Origin: Ralstonia soli
GTDB lineage: Bacteria > Pseudomonadota > Gammaproteobacteria > Burkholderiales > Burkholderiaceae
Assembly (NCBI RefSeq): GCF_023955655.1
Contig: NZ_JAMXHT010000002.1
Span: 186,001-250,000, forward strand
Length of the DNA stretch: 64,000 bases
Reading direction: 5' to 3'
The position numbers were made by a program, and so were the translations under genes. Of the stretch, positions 50,561-59,719 are shown piece by piece (within the stretch, counting starts at the first letter, position 1; each line of letters opens with the position of its first letter). The notes beneath the pieces are model-generated. The model was not told the DNA's origin. It saw only the letters and a program-made list of their open reading frames with translations, and did no database searches.

Positions 50561-51889
50561 CTAGAAGTCGGCCACCTTGCCCCAGGCCGACTGCTTGAAG
50601 CGGGCGGGGTGATAGGGCGCGGGGTCGAAGATCGGCTTTTTGTCACCGGTCACCAGATCGGCAATCAGGTGGCCCGCGCCGGGGCCGATACCGAACCCGT
50701 GGCCCGAGAAGCCTGCCGCCAGGATGAACCCCGGGATCTCCGGCACTTCGCCGATGCCTGGCACGCCGTCCGGCGTGTTGTCGACAAAGCCAGCCCAGGC
50801 ATTGGCGATGCCCGCCTGGCCGAGCACCGGCAGCAGTTCGACGGCGCGGTTGTAGGTTTGCTTGACAGCCGCTGGATCCGGCCGTGGGTCAAGGATGCGC
50901 ATGCGCTCCATGGGCGTGGGTGCATCGAGCCGCCACCGCGCGAGTGTTTCGTGGCCAGCGCGAATGCCTTCCAATCCGCCGGGGAACACATTGCGCCAGC
51001 GCTTGGCGAGCATCGGCAGAAACTGCGGCGCGAAGCGCAGGAGCTGCGCCGTCGGGTCCACGCGTCCGCGCCCGCTGATGGCCAGGTTGTAGCTGCCATC
51101 GCTGCGGCGGGTGATGGACACGCGCGCCGTATGCAGGGCGTCTGGCACCGGCTCGGTCACCCCAGTCACCCGCACGATGGACTGGCGAACCGTCGCCTGC
51201 GGAAAGCGGATGCCCAATTGGCGGCAGAACGACGATGCCCACGCGCCGCCGGCAAACACCACGGTACGGGTCTTGATGGTGCCGGCTTCCGTGACGACAC
51301 CGCTCACGCGCCCGCCCTCGACTTCAATGCCGCGCGCGGCGCAGTTTTGATGCACGGTGCCGCCGAGCTTCATGAGCGCAGCGGCCACAGCGGGTGCCGC
51401 CTTGGCCGGGTCTGCCGTGCCGTCGCTCGGTGAGAACACGCCGCCCTTCCACGCCCGCCCGGTGAGCCGGCCCCGCTCGGAGGCTTCACTGCTGCTCAGC
51501 ATGTGCGTGGTCACGCCGGCCGTTCTGGCGAAATCGCGCCACTTTGCCCAGCGCGCGATCTCGTCTTCGTCGTTGCTGAGATAGAGCAGGCCGCACCGGC
51601 GGAAACCCGTGTCTTCACCGGTGTCTGCGGCAAACTGCTCCCACAGTTCGAGGCTCTTGGTCGCCATCGGCAGCTCACGCGCATCGCGGTTTTGCTGGCG
51701 GCACCAGCCCCAATTGCGGCTCGACTGTTCAGCCCCGATGCGGCCTTTCTCGACCACGGCAACCGAAACGCCGCGCCGGGCCAGGTAGTAGGCAGCAAAG
51801 ACGCCGATGATGCCGCCGCCGATCACGACAACGTCGGCTTGTGCGGGCAGGGGAGAGGCGCTCTCGATCAGGCGCAACGGTTGAGACAT
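50561..51889 (-). CDS. FAD-dependent oxidoreductase (DAO family)
   Basis: A 442-residue flavoenzyme. The FAD motif is ADVVVIGGGIIGVFAAYYLA, with RRGVSVAVVEKGRIGAEQSS and RNWGWCRQQNRDARELPM, a wording common in D-amino-acid dehydrogenase-like and opine/amine oxidases. The C-terminal segment is ILAAGFSGHGFGIGPGAGHL. Start 51889 (MSQPLRL) has GAGGAAAG upstream. It lies 34 bp after the bicupin gene on the same strand. A dehydrogenase or oxidase for an N-substituted amino acid is likely. Confidence 0.85.
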   Translation of the reverse strand: MSQPLRLIESASPLPAQADVVVIGGGIIGVFAAYYLARRGVSVAVVEKGRIGAEQSSRNWGWCRQQNRDARELPMATKSLELWEQFAADTGEDTGFRRCGLLYLSNDEDEIARWAKWRDFARTAGVTTHMLSSSEASERGRLTGRAWKGGVFSPSDGTADPAKAAPAVAAALMKLGGTVHQNCAARGIEVEGGRVSGVVTEAGTIKTRTVVFAGGAWASSFCRQLGIRFPQATVRQSIVRVTGVTEPVPDALHTARVSITRRSDGSYNLAISGRGRVDPTAQLLRFAPQFLPMLAKRWRNVFPGGLEGIRAGHETLARWRLDAPTPMERMRILDPRPDPAAVKQTYNRAVELLPVLGQAGIANAWAGFVDNTPDGVPGIGEVPEIPGFILAAGFSGHGFGIGPGAGHLIADLVTGDKKPIFDPAPYHPARFKQSAWGKVADF

Positions 51890-51923
51890 CACTCGCTTTC
51901 CTCGCTCTCGTTTTTTCTGGGGC

Positions 51924-52652
51924 TTAGGCCTGCGCGTTTTGCACGACGTAGAACTTGGCGACGCGCGCCGTGCTCTCCCACCCGATGGCGGTACCTTGCG
52001 GTACGAAGATGGCATCGCCCGTGCTCACGGAGAGTGCGCTGCCGTCTGGGTCATCGGGGCTGGCGAATCGCACACTGCCATCCAGCACGTACATGAATTC
52101 ATTCACCGGATGCGGGCGAACGATCCGGTGGTAAGACGTCGAGTCCCAGGTGCCTGCACGGTATTGCGTTGGCTCGTTGGTGAAGACGTTGTCGCTGCGG
52201 CACTGCGGGGCCGGCCCAAGCAGCACTTCCGGAGCCGGGCCGCCAGACGGTTTGAAGTCCGCATCCGCATGCAGCGGAATGAGCGCCGGCGTCGCGGGCG
52301 TATCGCTCGCCTCGGTGCAGAACACGAATCGAACCCCAGCCGCAGCCTCGATGCGCACGGCCGTGCCCGATGCGATTACTGCGCCAGCGCCCGCGCCGAT
52401 CACGTGCGGCTCAGCGCCGGGTGCGGTAAGTGTGAGTTCGCCCTCCACGACGGTGAGCGTCTCGGTATGCGGATACCTTGCGACATCCCGCTGGCCAACA
52501 AAGCTGGCGCGGCCGGCGCTCATTGCGTTGGGCCCTTCCCAGGCAATCTCACGTTCTCGCGCGAACGGGTCGGTCGGGCTCAGGCCGGCTTGGCGGAACA
52601 CAGTGGAGAGCGGGGCGCCATCGGCGCGGTGCAGCATCAGGGCGGTTGTCAT
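51924..52652 (-). CDS. Bicupin protein (DUF861-type)
   Basis: A 242-residue protein with two cupin domains. The first has YPHTETLTVVEGELTLTAPG and the second RIVRPHPVNEFMYVLDGSVR with SVSTGDAIFVPQGTAIGWES. The second domain fits EutQ/DUF861-type cupins, which may bind a metal or act on small amines/ureides. It is encoded between the Lrp regulator and the DAO oxidase on the same strand, so it presumably works in the same pathway. Enzymatic role is unknown. Confidence 0.78.
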   Translation of the reverse strand: MTTALMLHRADGAPLSTVFRQAGLSPTDPFAREREIAWEGPNAMSAGRASFVGQRDVARYPHTETLTVVEGELTLTAPGAEPHVIGAGAGAVIASGTAVRIEAAAGVRFVFCTEASDTPATPALIPLHADADFKPSGGPAPEVLLGPAPQCRSDNVFTNEPTQYRAGTWDSTSYHRIVRPHPVNEFMYVLDGSVRFASPDDPDGSALSVSTGDAIFVPQGTAIGWESTARVAKFYVVQNAQA

Positions 52653-52724
52653 GCGGGTTGGTCCTTGCCGACTCCCAACGTGGCCTTGGTTTCGAGGGGC
52701 GGCGTCAGGTACGGGTACGGGGCG

Positions 52725-53219
52725 TTAGCGTTGGTTGGGAAAGAGCCGCTCGATCGGACAGTGCGTCTTGATGAACGGCGACTTGATGACGATGTAGCTG
52801 AAATACTTGGCAATGCCGATGTTGCGTTCCAGCAGGTCTTCAATCACTTCCTGGTAGTGATTGACGCCCCGCGTGATGAAGCGCAGCAGGTAGTCGTAGC
52901 CGCCGGAAAGCAGATGGCATTCGAGCACCTCGTCCACGTCGCGGATGGCGGCTTCAAAGCGCACGAACGTTTCGCGGTGGTGGTCGGACAGCGTGACTTC
53001 GGTAAAGACGGTGAGCGTGTCGCCCAGCTTTTCCAGGCGGATGTGCGCGCCGTATCCGGAGATGTAGCCGGCCTGTTCCAGCCGCTTGACGCGGATCAGG
53101 CACGGGCTGGGCGACAGGCCCACGGCGTCGGCCAGGTCCACGTTGGTCATGCGCCCGTTCTTCTGCAGTTGGGCGAGGATGCGCAGGTCCAGACGATCGA
53201 TCTTGAGAGCTTCGGTCAT
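52725..53219 (-). CDS. Lrp/AsnC-family regulator
   Basis: A 164-residue regulator. The HTH is LDLRILAQLQKNGRMTNVDL then ADAVGLSPSPCLIRVKRLEQ, and the RAM ligand domain contains FVRFEAAIRDVDEVLECHLL and GGYDYLLRFITRGVNHYQEV. Lrp-type proteins sense amino acids or related metabolites and often control adjacent catabolic genes. It is located between the class III aminotransferase and bicupin genes, all on the minus strand, and probably regulates them. Confidence 0.92.
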   Translation of the reverse strand: MTEALKIDRLDLRILAQLQKNGRMTNVDLADAVGLSPSPCLIRVKRLEQAGYISGYGAHIRLEKLGDTLTVFTEVTLSDHHRETFVRFEAAIRDVDEVLECHLLSGGYDYLLRFITRGVNHYQEVIEDLLERNIGIAKYFSYIVIKSPFIKTHCPIERLFPNQR

Positions 53220-53292
53220 GGCAGTGGCGAAGGCGTGGATGATGTGTCTGATTCTGCGGCAGCCCGGGGCGGTTGTGTGAATTCCTGCCGGG

Positions 53293-54693
53293 TCAGGCGA
53301 GTGCGGCGCGTACGGCGGGCACGGCCAGCACGTCGTCGAGCGTCTTCTTCAGCCGCACGAAGAGCTGCGCGAACTCGTCTTCGGTAAAGGTCAGCGCCGG
53401 GGCAAAGCCCAGGATGTTGTCGCCAAATGCACGGAAGACGAGGCCATTGCGATAGGCGGCCGAGGCAATCAGGTCGGGCAGGCCGAGTGCCGTATCGAAG
53501 CCCCGTTTGGTGGCCTTGTCGCTCACCAGTTCCAGCGCCCCGAGCAGGCCGCGGTGGCGCGAATCGCCCACCAGCGGGTGCGCCAGCAGCGCATCGAGCC
53601 CCCCGCCAAAGCTGGCGGCACCGCGCTGGCCGTTGGCGAGGATGCCGCCTTCTTCGTACAGGCGCAGTACCTCCAGCGCCACAGCGGCGCTCACCGGGTG
53701 CGCTGAATACGTCGCTCCATGCCCGATCGGCGCGCCTGCGGGTGCGCCGTCGGCAATGCCCGCGTAGATGGCGTCCGAAATCAATGTGGCGCCCATCGGC
53801 ACGTAACCGGCGGTCAGGCCCTTGGCCATCGTCATGATGTCGGGCTCCACGCCTTCGGCATCGCACGCAAACATGGGGCCGGTGCGGCCAAAGCCGGTGA
53901 TGACTTCATCCACCACAAACAGGATGCCGAGTTCGCGCGCCGCCTCGCGCATGGCCTTGAGCCAGCCCTTGGGCGGCACGATCACGCCGCCGGAGCCCTG
54001 GATCGGTTCGCAGAAGAATGCGGCGACGTTGTCGGCGCCCAGCTCCGCCACCTTGGCGCGCAAGGCCGCCACCGATGCCGCGATGATGCCTTGCGTGTCG
54101 GCCGGATCGGCAGCACGGTAAGGGTTGGGCGAAGGAATGTAATGCTGCGTCGGCAGTGGCAGATCAAAGCCGCGATGGAATGCCGGCAGCGCCGTCAGCC
54201 CGGCACCCGTGGACGAGCTGCCGTGATACCCGCGCTCCAGCGCAATGAAATGCTTCTTGGCCGGTTTGCCGATCGCATTGAAGTACTGGACGATGAAGCG
54301 CACCGCCGCATCCACCGATTCCGACCCGCCCAGGGTCAGATACACATGGTTGAGCGAGCGCGGCGTGATCTGCACCAGCTTCTCGGCCAGGCGGATGGCG
54401 GGCTCGCTGCTGAAGTGGAAATAGCCCGTGGCATAGGGCAGGCGGCGCATCTGCTCGGCGGCGGCCTGCGCCACGCTCTCCTGGCCATAGCCGACGTTGA
54501 CGCACCACAGGCCTGCAAACGCGTCGAGCAATTCGTGGCCGGAGGCATCCGTGAGCCACGCGCCCTTGCCGGAAGTCAGCACCGTCGGCCCGCGCTGCTC
54601 GTGCGTGCGCCACGCCGAGACAGGGTGGATGAGGTGTGCACGGTCAATCGCGTTGAGCGAGGCAAGCTGGGGCAGGTCAGTGAGCTGGGTCAT
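53293..54693 (-). CDS. Class III aminotransferase (omega-amino acid type)
   Basis: A 466-residue PLP enzyme. The signature LGILFVVDEVITGFGRTGPM, the catalytic Lys in PDIMTMAKGLTAGYVPMGAT, FFCEPIQGSGGVIVPPKGWL and the substrate/PLP region LTLGGSESVDAAVRFIVQYF are all present. The family includes omega-amino acid-pyruvate, putrescine and beta-alanine transaminases. With an ALDH, DAO oxidases and Lrp nearby it fits conversion of an amine or omega-amino acid to an aldehyde. The start region lies beyond a 512-bp intergenic stretch with the palindromic repeat array. Confidence 0.9.
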   Translation of the reverse strand: MTQLTDLPQLASLNAIDRAHLIHPVSAWRTHEQRGPTVLTSGKGAWLTDASGHELLDAFAGLWCVNVGYGQESVAQAAAEQMRRLPYATGYFHFSSEPAIRLAEKLVQITPRSLNHVYLTLGGSESVDAAVRFIVQYFNAIGKPAKKHFIALERGYHGSSSTGAGLTALPAFHRGFDLPLPTQHYIPSPNPYRAADPADTQGIIAASVAALRAKVAELGADNVAAFFCEPIQGSGGVIVPPKGWLKAMREAARELGILFVVDEVITGFGRTGPMFACDAEGVEPDIMTMAKGLTAGYVPMGATLISDAIYAGIADGAPAGAPIGHGATYSAHPVSAAVALEVLRLYEEGGILANGQRGAASFGGGLDALLAHPLVGDSRHRGLLGALELVSDKATKRGFDTALGLPDLIASAAYRNGLVFRAFGDNILGFAPALTFTEDEFAQLFVRLKKTLDDVLAVPAVRAALA

Positions 54694-54940
54694 GGTGGCG
54701 TCCGTTCATGCGGAAAGCGGAAGTGCATTCGATAGCGCAATCAATGGGTTCAAGAGTAGGCCGAGCCGCGCATGGAGTGATGCTGCTTTGCGGGCGCGGA
54801 ACGAAGCAGCCTGCTGTTGTGCGGCCCGTCGCAGCAGATCGTGCGGCGGGGGTGGATGGCGGGTGTGGGCAAGGCGGGCACTGGCAACTGACTGCACCGT
54901 TGTGACGCGTGCGGCGCCAAACGCCATGCATACGTGTCAA

Positions 54941-55196
54941 AGAGCCGCCGTCGAGTCTTCTAGTGTCGGTGCCGGGTCTGAAAGCGTGGACCCTCGGCAC
55001 TCGGAGAGCCGGTGCTGGGTCTTCGAGCATCGGCATCGAGACAAAAAGAGCCGACCCCCTGGCACAAAAAGAGCCGGCCTTGGCTCTCGGAGTGTCTGCG
55101 CCGGGTCTAAAAGTGTCGACCGGGGGCACGCAGAGCGTCGCGCTCGGGTCTTTGAGACCCGACGCTGGCTCTCAGAGCGCCAGCACCAGGACTCGG
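54941..55196. repeat. Array of twelve 21-23-bp quasi-palindromic units
   Basis: Twelve consecutive units start at 54941, 54962, 54983, 55005, 55026, 55047, 55070, 55091, 55112, 55134, 55155 and 55176. Consensus is AGNGYCGRCGCCGGGTCT plus three to five variable bases, so each unit approximates the palindrome AGACCCGGCGCCGGGTCT. Junctions form hairpins, for example GGGTCT-TTG-AGACCC at 55146-55160. Unit lengths of 21, 22 and 23 bp break any reading frame, so the array is not coding. The left part of the gap (54694-54940) shows no gene. It lies downstream of the GhrA-like reductase and upstream of the aminotransferase. Confidence 0.75.
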
Positions 55197-55205
55197 GGTG
55201 TCGCC

Positions 55206-56138
55206 CTAGTACCCGCGTGTGCGGTCCACCAGCCCAATCATGGGCTCGCCGGCATTGAAGCGGCGCAGGTTGTCGATCACCACGGCAGCGGCGGAGAGCG
55301 GCTGCGTCATGCTGGCGATGTGCGGCGTGATGTGGATGCGCGGGTGTTTCCAGAGCGCATGGCCGGCCGGCAATGGCTCGGGGTCGGTCACATCCAGCAT
55401 GGCTTCACTGAGCTGGCCGCTGTCGAGCGCGGCGAGCAGGTCGTCGCTGACCAACTGCGGGCCACGGCCCACGTGCACCAGCATGGCGCCCTGCGGCAGG
55501 TGCGCGAACAGCGTGGCGTTCAGCATGCGGCGCGTGGCATCGGTCAGCGGCAGCAGACAGATGAGGATGTCGGTGCGCGCCAGGAAGGCGGGCAGCGCTT
55601 CCTGCCCGGCAAAACACTGCACGCCTTCAACGACATGCTGCGAGCGGCTCCAGCCGGCGCAATCGAAGCCAAAGTCCAGCAATTGCGCGAGCACGGCCTG
55701 CCCCAAGGAGCCTAAGCCGAGCACCCCCACGCGGCGCTCAGCGGCGGGGCGCACCGGCAGCGGGCGCCATTCTCCGGTCTGCTGCTGGCGGCGGTAGGCG
55801 GGAATGTCGCGGTGCAGGCTCAGCACGGCCTGCGTGACGTACTCGACCATGCCGCGCACGATGCCGGGCTCGACCATGCGCACCACGGGCAGCGCCGGCG
55901 GCAGCGCGGCAAAGTCGAACTGATCAACCCCCGCCCCCGACGAGAACAACACCTCCAGCTGCGGAAACTGGGTGGCGAGATCGGCCGGTGGCTCCCATGC
56001 CGCCAGAAAGCGCACGCGCTGCGGGTCGCCCACGTCGGGCCAGATGCGGAAGTCGATCTCGGGCGCGTGCTGGCGGAAGACCTCGGCCCATTGGCGCCCG
56101 CGGACGGGGTCGGATTTGTAGAGGAAGGTGGTCGTCAC
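55206..56138 (-). CDS. ghrA: Glyoxylate/hydroxypyruvate reductase A-like D-2-hydroxyacid dehydrogenase
   Basis: A protein of about 310 residues of the D-isomer 2-hydroxyacid dehydrogenase family, GhrA branch. The NAD(P) motif is VGVLGLGSLGQAVLAQLLDF. Catalytic Arg is in HVGRGPQLVSDD, Glu in DVTDPEPLPAGHAL and His in IHITPHIAS. The N-terminus TTTFLYKSDPVRGRQWAEVF matches the GhrA substrate domain. Start is GTG 56138 by family length; an ATG at 56171 would add 11 proline-rich residues. It probably reduces glyoxylate, hydroxypyruvate or a related 2-oxo acid. The repeat array begins 9 bp after its stop. Confidence 0.85.
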   Translation of the reverse strand: MTTTFLYKSDPVRGRQWAEVFRQHAPEIDFRIWPDVGDPQRVRFLAAWEPPADLATQFPQLEVLFSSGAGVDQFDFAALPPALPVVRMVEPGIVRGMVEYVTQAVLSLHRDIPAYRRQQQTGEWRPLPVRPAAERRVGVLGLGSLGQAVLAQLLDFGFDCAGWSRSQHVVEGVQCFAGQEALPAFLARTDILICLLPLTDATRRMLNATLFAHLPQGAMLVHVGRGPQLVSDDLLAALDSGQLSEAMLDVTDPEPLPAGHALWKHPRIHITPHIASMTQPLSAAAVVIDNLRRFNAGEPMIGLVDRTRGY

Positions 56139-56181
56139 GGTCGGGCTGTCTGGTCTTGGATGCGGATGCAAGGCTGGAAGC

Positions 56182-57081
56182 TCAGCCCATCGCCTGGGTC
56201 ACGATGGCGAACAGCGCGGGTGCGCCGGGCGGCGTGGCGAGCGGCGAGGTTTGCCCCCCCGCACGCACCATGGTGGTGGGCGCATCCACGCGCAGCAGGC
56301 CGATGCTTTCCAGCCATTCGGCCAGGCCGCTGTCGAAGTCGATGTCGATGCGTGTGAAATGTCCGGCGTTGATGCCGGCCAGGTGGGCGATCAGCGCTTT
56401 GGCGCTTTCGGCGTCGGGCGCGACCACGGGGCCGATGGCATGGCCGCGCCCAAAACGGCGCAGCATGGCAAAGCCGCGCGCCTCGCCGTCGTCGTCCAGG
56501 ACGACGCACGCGTCTGCGGTGGCGAGCAGGTCGTCGATCAAGGCGTCGCGCGGCATGCCGCGTGCCTGTGCGTCGAGCCGGCGCAGGTCTTCGGCTTCAT
56601 TGAGCCCCGCAGGGCGCAGGCGCCAGCCGGGCGGCAGGGCGATCAACGGGGTGGGCTGTGCCGTGCCCTGGTGCTGGCGGATTTCGCCGGTGCGCACGAA
56701 CCCCAGGCGCTCATAGAGACCGCGTCCTTCGGCGGTGGCGTGCAGCAGCACGGTGTGGTCATCCAGGCCATCGAGCAGGGCGCTCATCAGGCGATGGCCG
56801 ACGCGCCTGCCCTGGCATGCCGGCGTGACGATCACCAACCCGATGGTGGCGTGGCGCGGGCCCCATCGCCAGCGCAGGGCGGTGGCGATGATCTCGCCGT
56901 CGCGCTCGGCGACGATGCCTTCGGCATGCGCAAAACTCTGCGCCCAGTCGGCAGGGCGGTGCGGCCAGCGCTGCTCTTCCGACAAGGCGTGCGCCCGGGC
57001 CAGATCATCGGCGGTCATCGAACGCAGTACCACGCCGTCGTCGGCGGGAGCGTTCTGGACGGGTACGGACGAGGAAGACAT
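56182..57081 (-). CDS. GNAT-family N-acetyltransferase, two-domain
   Basis: A 299-residue protein. The N-terminal GNAT domain (about 18-140) has the acetyl-CoA-binding segment IGLVIVTPACQGRRVGHRLM and YERLGFVRTGEIRQHQG. A second GNAT-like domain (about 150-290) starts WRLRPAGLNEAEDLRRLDAQ and is of the YitH/Acetyltransf_18 type. The substrate is unknown. The start at 57081 has GGACCTCTCCT upstream. It is divergent from the ALDH gene and co-directional with the reductase. Confidence 0.85.
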   Translation of the reverse strand: MSSSSVPVQNAPADDGVVLRSMTADDLARAHALSEEQRWPHRPADWAQSFAHAEGIVAERDGEIIATALRWRWGPRHATIGLVIVTPACQGRRVGHRLMSALLDGLDDHTVLLHATAEGRGLYERLGFVRTGEIRQHQGTAQPTPLIALPPGWRLRPAGLNEAEDLRRLDAQARGMPRDALIDDLLATADACVVLDDDGEARGFAMLRRFGRGHAIGPVVAPDAESAKALIAHLAGINAGHFTRIDIDFDSGLAEWLESIGLLRVDAPTTMVRAGGQTSPLATPPGAPALFAIVTQAMG

Positions 57082-57323
57082 AGGAGAGGTCCTTCGGCGA
57101 AGGATAAGGGTGGCACCGGCGTTTATCTTGGACGACATCGCGTTGCGGAGCCAGACCGAATTCGGGTTTATCCGCAATTTGCAAGCATCGTCTGTGCGGG
57201 GTGTGGGTTTCGCAATTCGATGCGGTGGTGCCCGCGCTTACGAACACAAATGCCGAGCCTTCCCGCCTAGCATCAATAACCCCATTCACCTATGCGTGCC
57301 GGGCTTCGGCACCCCGACCTTTC

Positions 57324-58817
57324 GTGCAGACATTCGACCCCCAGACCATTCGCGTGCCCTCGGGCCATTTCATCGGCGGGCAGCTTGTGCCCGCGAGTTT
57401 GTCCACTGAGGCCCGCATCACCGTGCGGCGCCCCTCCGACAACGCCGTGCATGCGGAATTGCCGCTGGCCGATGCCGCCACGGTGGATGCCGCCGTGCAG
57501 AACGCATGGCAGGCCTGGCGCACGAGCGACTGGGCACGCCGCGCCCCACGCGAGCGGGCACGCGTGCTGCGGCGCTGGGCAGACCTGATCGATGCCGACG
57601 TGGCCCACATGGCGCCGCTCGAGGCGGTGTGTTCCACCCGCCCGGTGCGCGACGCCGCTGCCTGGGATGTGCCATTCACCGCCGAGGGCCTGCGCTTCTT
57701 TGCGGAATACGCGGACAAGCTCGGCGGCGATGTGGCGGCCACGCGGCAAGACAACCTCGGCATGGTGGTGGCCGAACCCTATGGCGTGGTGGGTGCGATC
57801 ACGCCGTGGAACTTTCCGCTGGTGATGGTTTCGTGGAAGGTGGGCGCGGCGCTGGCGGCCGGCAATGCGGTGGTGCTCAAGCCTTCGGAGTTGACGCCGT
57901 ATTCCGCCATTCGCCTGGCGGAGCTGGCCATTGAAGCGGGCGTGCCGCCGGGCCTGTTCAACGTGGTGCAGGGCGACGGCCGCACCACGGGCGATGCGCT
58001 CTCGCGCCACCCGCTCATCTCGAAGATGACCTTCACGGGCTCGACGCGCACGGGTGCGGCCATCATGGCCACGTGCGCATCGCACGGCCCGAAGCCGGTC
58101 ACGCTGGAACTGGGTGGCAAGAGCCCGCAGCTCGTCTTTGACGATGCGCCGGACATCGACCGGCTGGCCGGCATCGTCGCGGGCGCCATCACCGGCAACG
58201 CGGGGCAGGTGTGTGTGGCCGGGTCGCGGCTGATCGTGCAGCGGGGCATTGCCCAGGCATTGATCGAGCGCATCGCAGCGCGCTTTGCCGCGTTGCAGCC
58301 CGGCGCCACGTGGGACCCCGCCGCCACGCTGCCGCCCATCATTTCTGCGGCGCAGGCGGGGCGCATTCTCGACATCGTGGAGCGCGCGCGTGATGCGGGC
58401 GCGCAGGTGCGCTGCGGTGGCGGCCTCTTTGGCGACGGGCCCGGCGGTGCGTACTTCCAGCCCACGCTGCTTGAAGGCGTGCGTGCGGATAACCCCGCTG
58501 TGCAGGAAGAGATCTTCGGCCCCGTGCTGACCGTGCAGACCTTCGATGACGAAGAAGAGGGCCTGGCCCTGGCCGCGCATGAACACTACGGATTGGCCGC
58601 TGGCGTGCATACCGCAGACATTGGCCGTGCCCTGCGCGCCATGCGCGGCATTGCCGCCGGCACGGTCTGGATCAACCGCTATGGGCGCAGCGCAGACTTC
58701 GTGATCCCCACCGGCGGCTACCACCAGTCAGGCATCGGCAAGGACCTGGGCCGGCAAGCCGTGGAGGCCAACCTGCGCTTCAAGAGCGTACTGATCGACT
58801 TTGCTGCAGCGCATTAG
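57324..58817 (+). CDS. Aldehyde dehydrogenase (betaine/gamma-aminobutyraldehyde type)
   Basis: A protein of about 497 residues, NAD(P)-dependent. Motifs are [33 protein letters not shown], the base Glu in VTLELGGKSPQLVF, the nucleophile in [34 protein letters not shown] and PTGGYHQSGIGKDLG. Length and motifs are like PuuC and similar amino-aldehyde dehydrogenases. Start GTG 57324 (VQTFDPQTIRVP) is inferred from family length; there is no strong ribosome binding site. It lies near the DAO oxidase and HAD genes, so it probably oxidises the aldehyde from amine oxidation. Confidence 0.87.
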   Translation: MQTFDPQTIRVPSGHFIGGQLVPASLSTEARITVRRPSDNAVHAELPLADAATVDAAVQNAWQAWRTSDWARRAPRERARVLRRWADLIDADVAHMAPLEAVCSTRPVRDAAAWDVPFTAEGLRFFAEYADKLGGDVAATRQDNLGMVVAEPYGVVGAITPWNFPLVMVSWKVGAALAAGNAVVLKPSELTPYSAIRLAELAIEAGVPPGLFNVVQGDGRTTGDALSRHPLISKMTFTGSTRTGAAIMATCASHGPKPVTLELGGKSPQLVFDDAPDIDRLAGIVAGAITGNAGQVCVAGSRLIVQRGIAQALIERIAARFAALQPGATWDPAATLPPIISAAQAGRILDIVERARDAGAQVRCGGGLFGDGPGGAYFQPTLLEGVRADNPAVQEEIFGPVLTVQTFDDEEEGLALAAHEHYGLAAGVHTADIGRALRAMRGIAAGTVWINRYGRSADFVIPTGGYHQSGIGKDLGRQAVEANLRFKSVLIDFAAAH

Positions 58818-59029
58818 TGGTGCACCCACGGTGCATTCGCGGTGCGAACGGCACGCCACCGGTGCAGACCGCATGGCATGCCGCGAGTGCCATCCGAAAC
58901 AGCAGCTTTCTCACGTGAGACCGTGCATTTCCCTATAACCGGTATGCACTCGCATGCTTCAATGATTTCGTCATAACCCTGTTGCAGAGACTGCATAAGC
59001 GCAGCCACCTCAAGGACCTGAGACCGACC

Positions 59030-59695
59030 ATGACCTTCCGCCCCAAGTACATCACCTTTGACTGCTACGGCACGCTCACCCGCTTTCGCATGGGCGAAAT
59101 GACGCGCGAGCTGTTTGCCGATCGCATTCCTGCCGAGCAGATGGAGCAGTTCATTGCTGACTTCACCGCCTACCGCTTCGACGAGGTGCTGGGCGACTGG
59201 AAACCGTACGAGGTGGTGCTGAAGAACGCCGTGCGCCGCCTGTGCAAGAAATGGAAGATCCAGTACTTCGACACCGACGGTCAGGCCTACTACGACGCCG
59301 TGCCGACGTGGGACCCGCATGCCGACGTGCCGGCGGGCCTGGCGAAGGTGGCGAAGGAGATTCCGCTGGTGATCCTCTCCAACGCAGACGACGCGCAGAT
59401 CCAGAAGAACGTGGCCATGCTCGGTGCGCCGTTCCACCGCGTGTACACCGCACAGCAGGCCCAGGCCTACAAGCCACGCCTGAAAGCCTTCGAATACATG
59501 TTCGATTCGCTCGGCTGCAACCCGGAAGACGTGCTGCACGTGTCGTCCAGCCTGCGCTATGACCTGATGTCGGCCGACGATCTCGGCATCGTCAACAAGG
59601 TGTTCGTCAACCGCGGCCACGGCCCGGGCAACCCGGCGTATCGCTACACCGAGATCCAGGACATCGGCGGCCTGCCGGGCGTTGTTGGTCTTTAA
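59030..59695 (+). CDS. HAD-family hydrolase, haloacid-dehalogenase type II
   Basis: A 221-residue HAD enzyme with motif I YITFDCYGTLTRFRMGE (Asp nucleophile, FDxYGT as in L-2-haloacid dehalogenases), motif II IPLVILSNADDAQIQ, Lys in AQAYKPRLKAFEYMFDSLG and the C-terminal LHVSSSLRYDLMSADDLGI. Start at 59030 (MTFRPKYITFD) is chosen; upstream residues in the longer frame are atypical. It is 24 bp before an FAD oxidoreductase. A second HAD of this type is at 48.6 kb. Whether it dehalogenates or dephosphorylates cannot be told. Confidence 0.85.
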   Translation: MTFRPKYITFDCYGTLTRFRMGEMTRELFADRIPAEQMEQFIADFTAYRFDEVLGDWKPYEVVLKNAVRRLCKKWKIQYFDTDGQAYYDAVPTWDPHADVPAGLAKVAKEIPLVILSNADDAQIQKNVAMLGAPFHRVYTAQQAQAYKPRLKAFEYMFDSLGCNPEDVLHVSSSLRYDLMSADDLGIVNKVFVNRGHGPGNPAYRYTEIQDIGGLPGVVGL

Positions 59696-59719
59696 GCCGC
59701 CCCCCCACGCCCACGCGAC

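Noticed and set aside
54941-55196. CRISPR array
   Set aside because: Units are contiguous, degenerate and 21-23 bp, with only 3-5 bp between conserved parts; there are no spacers and no cas genes.
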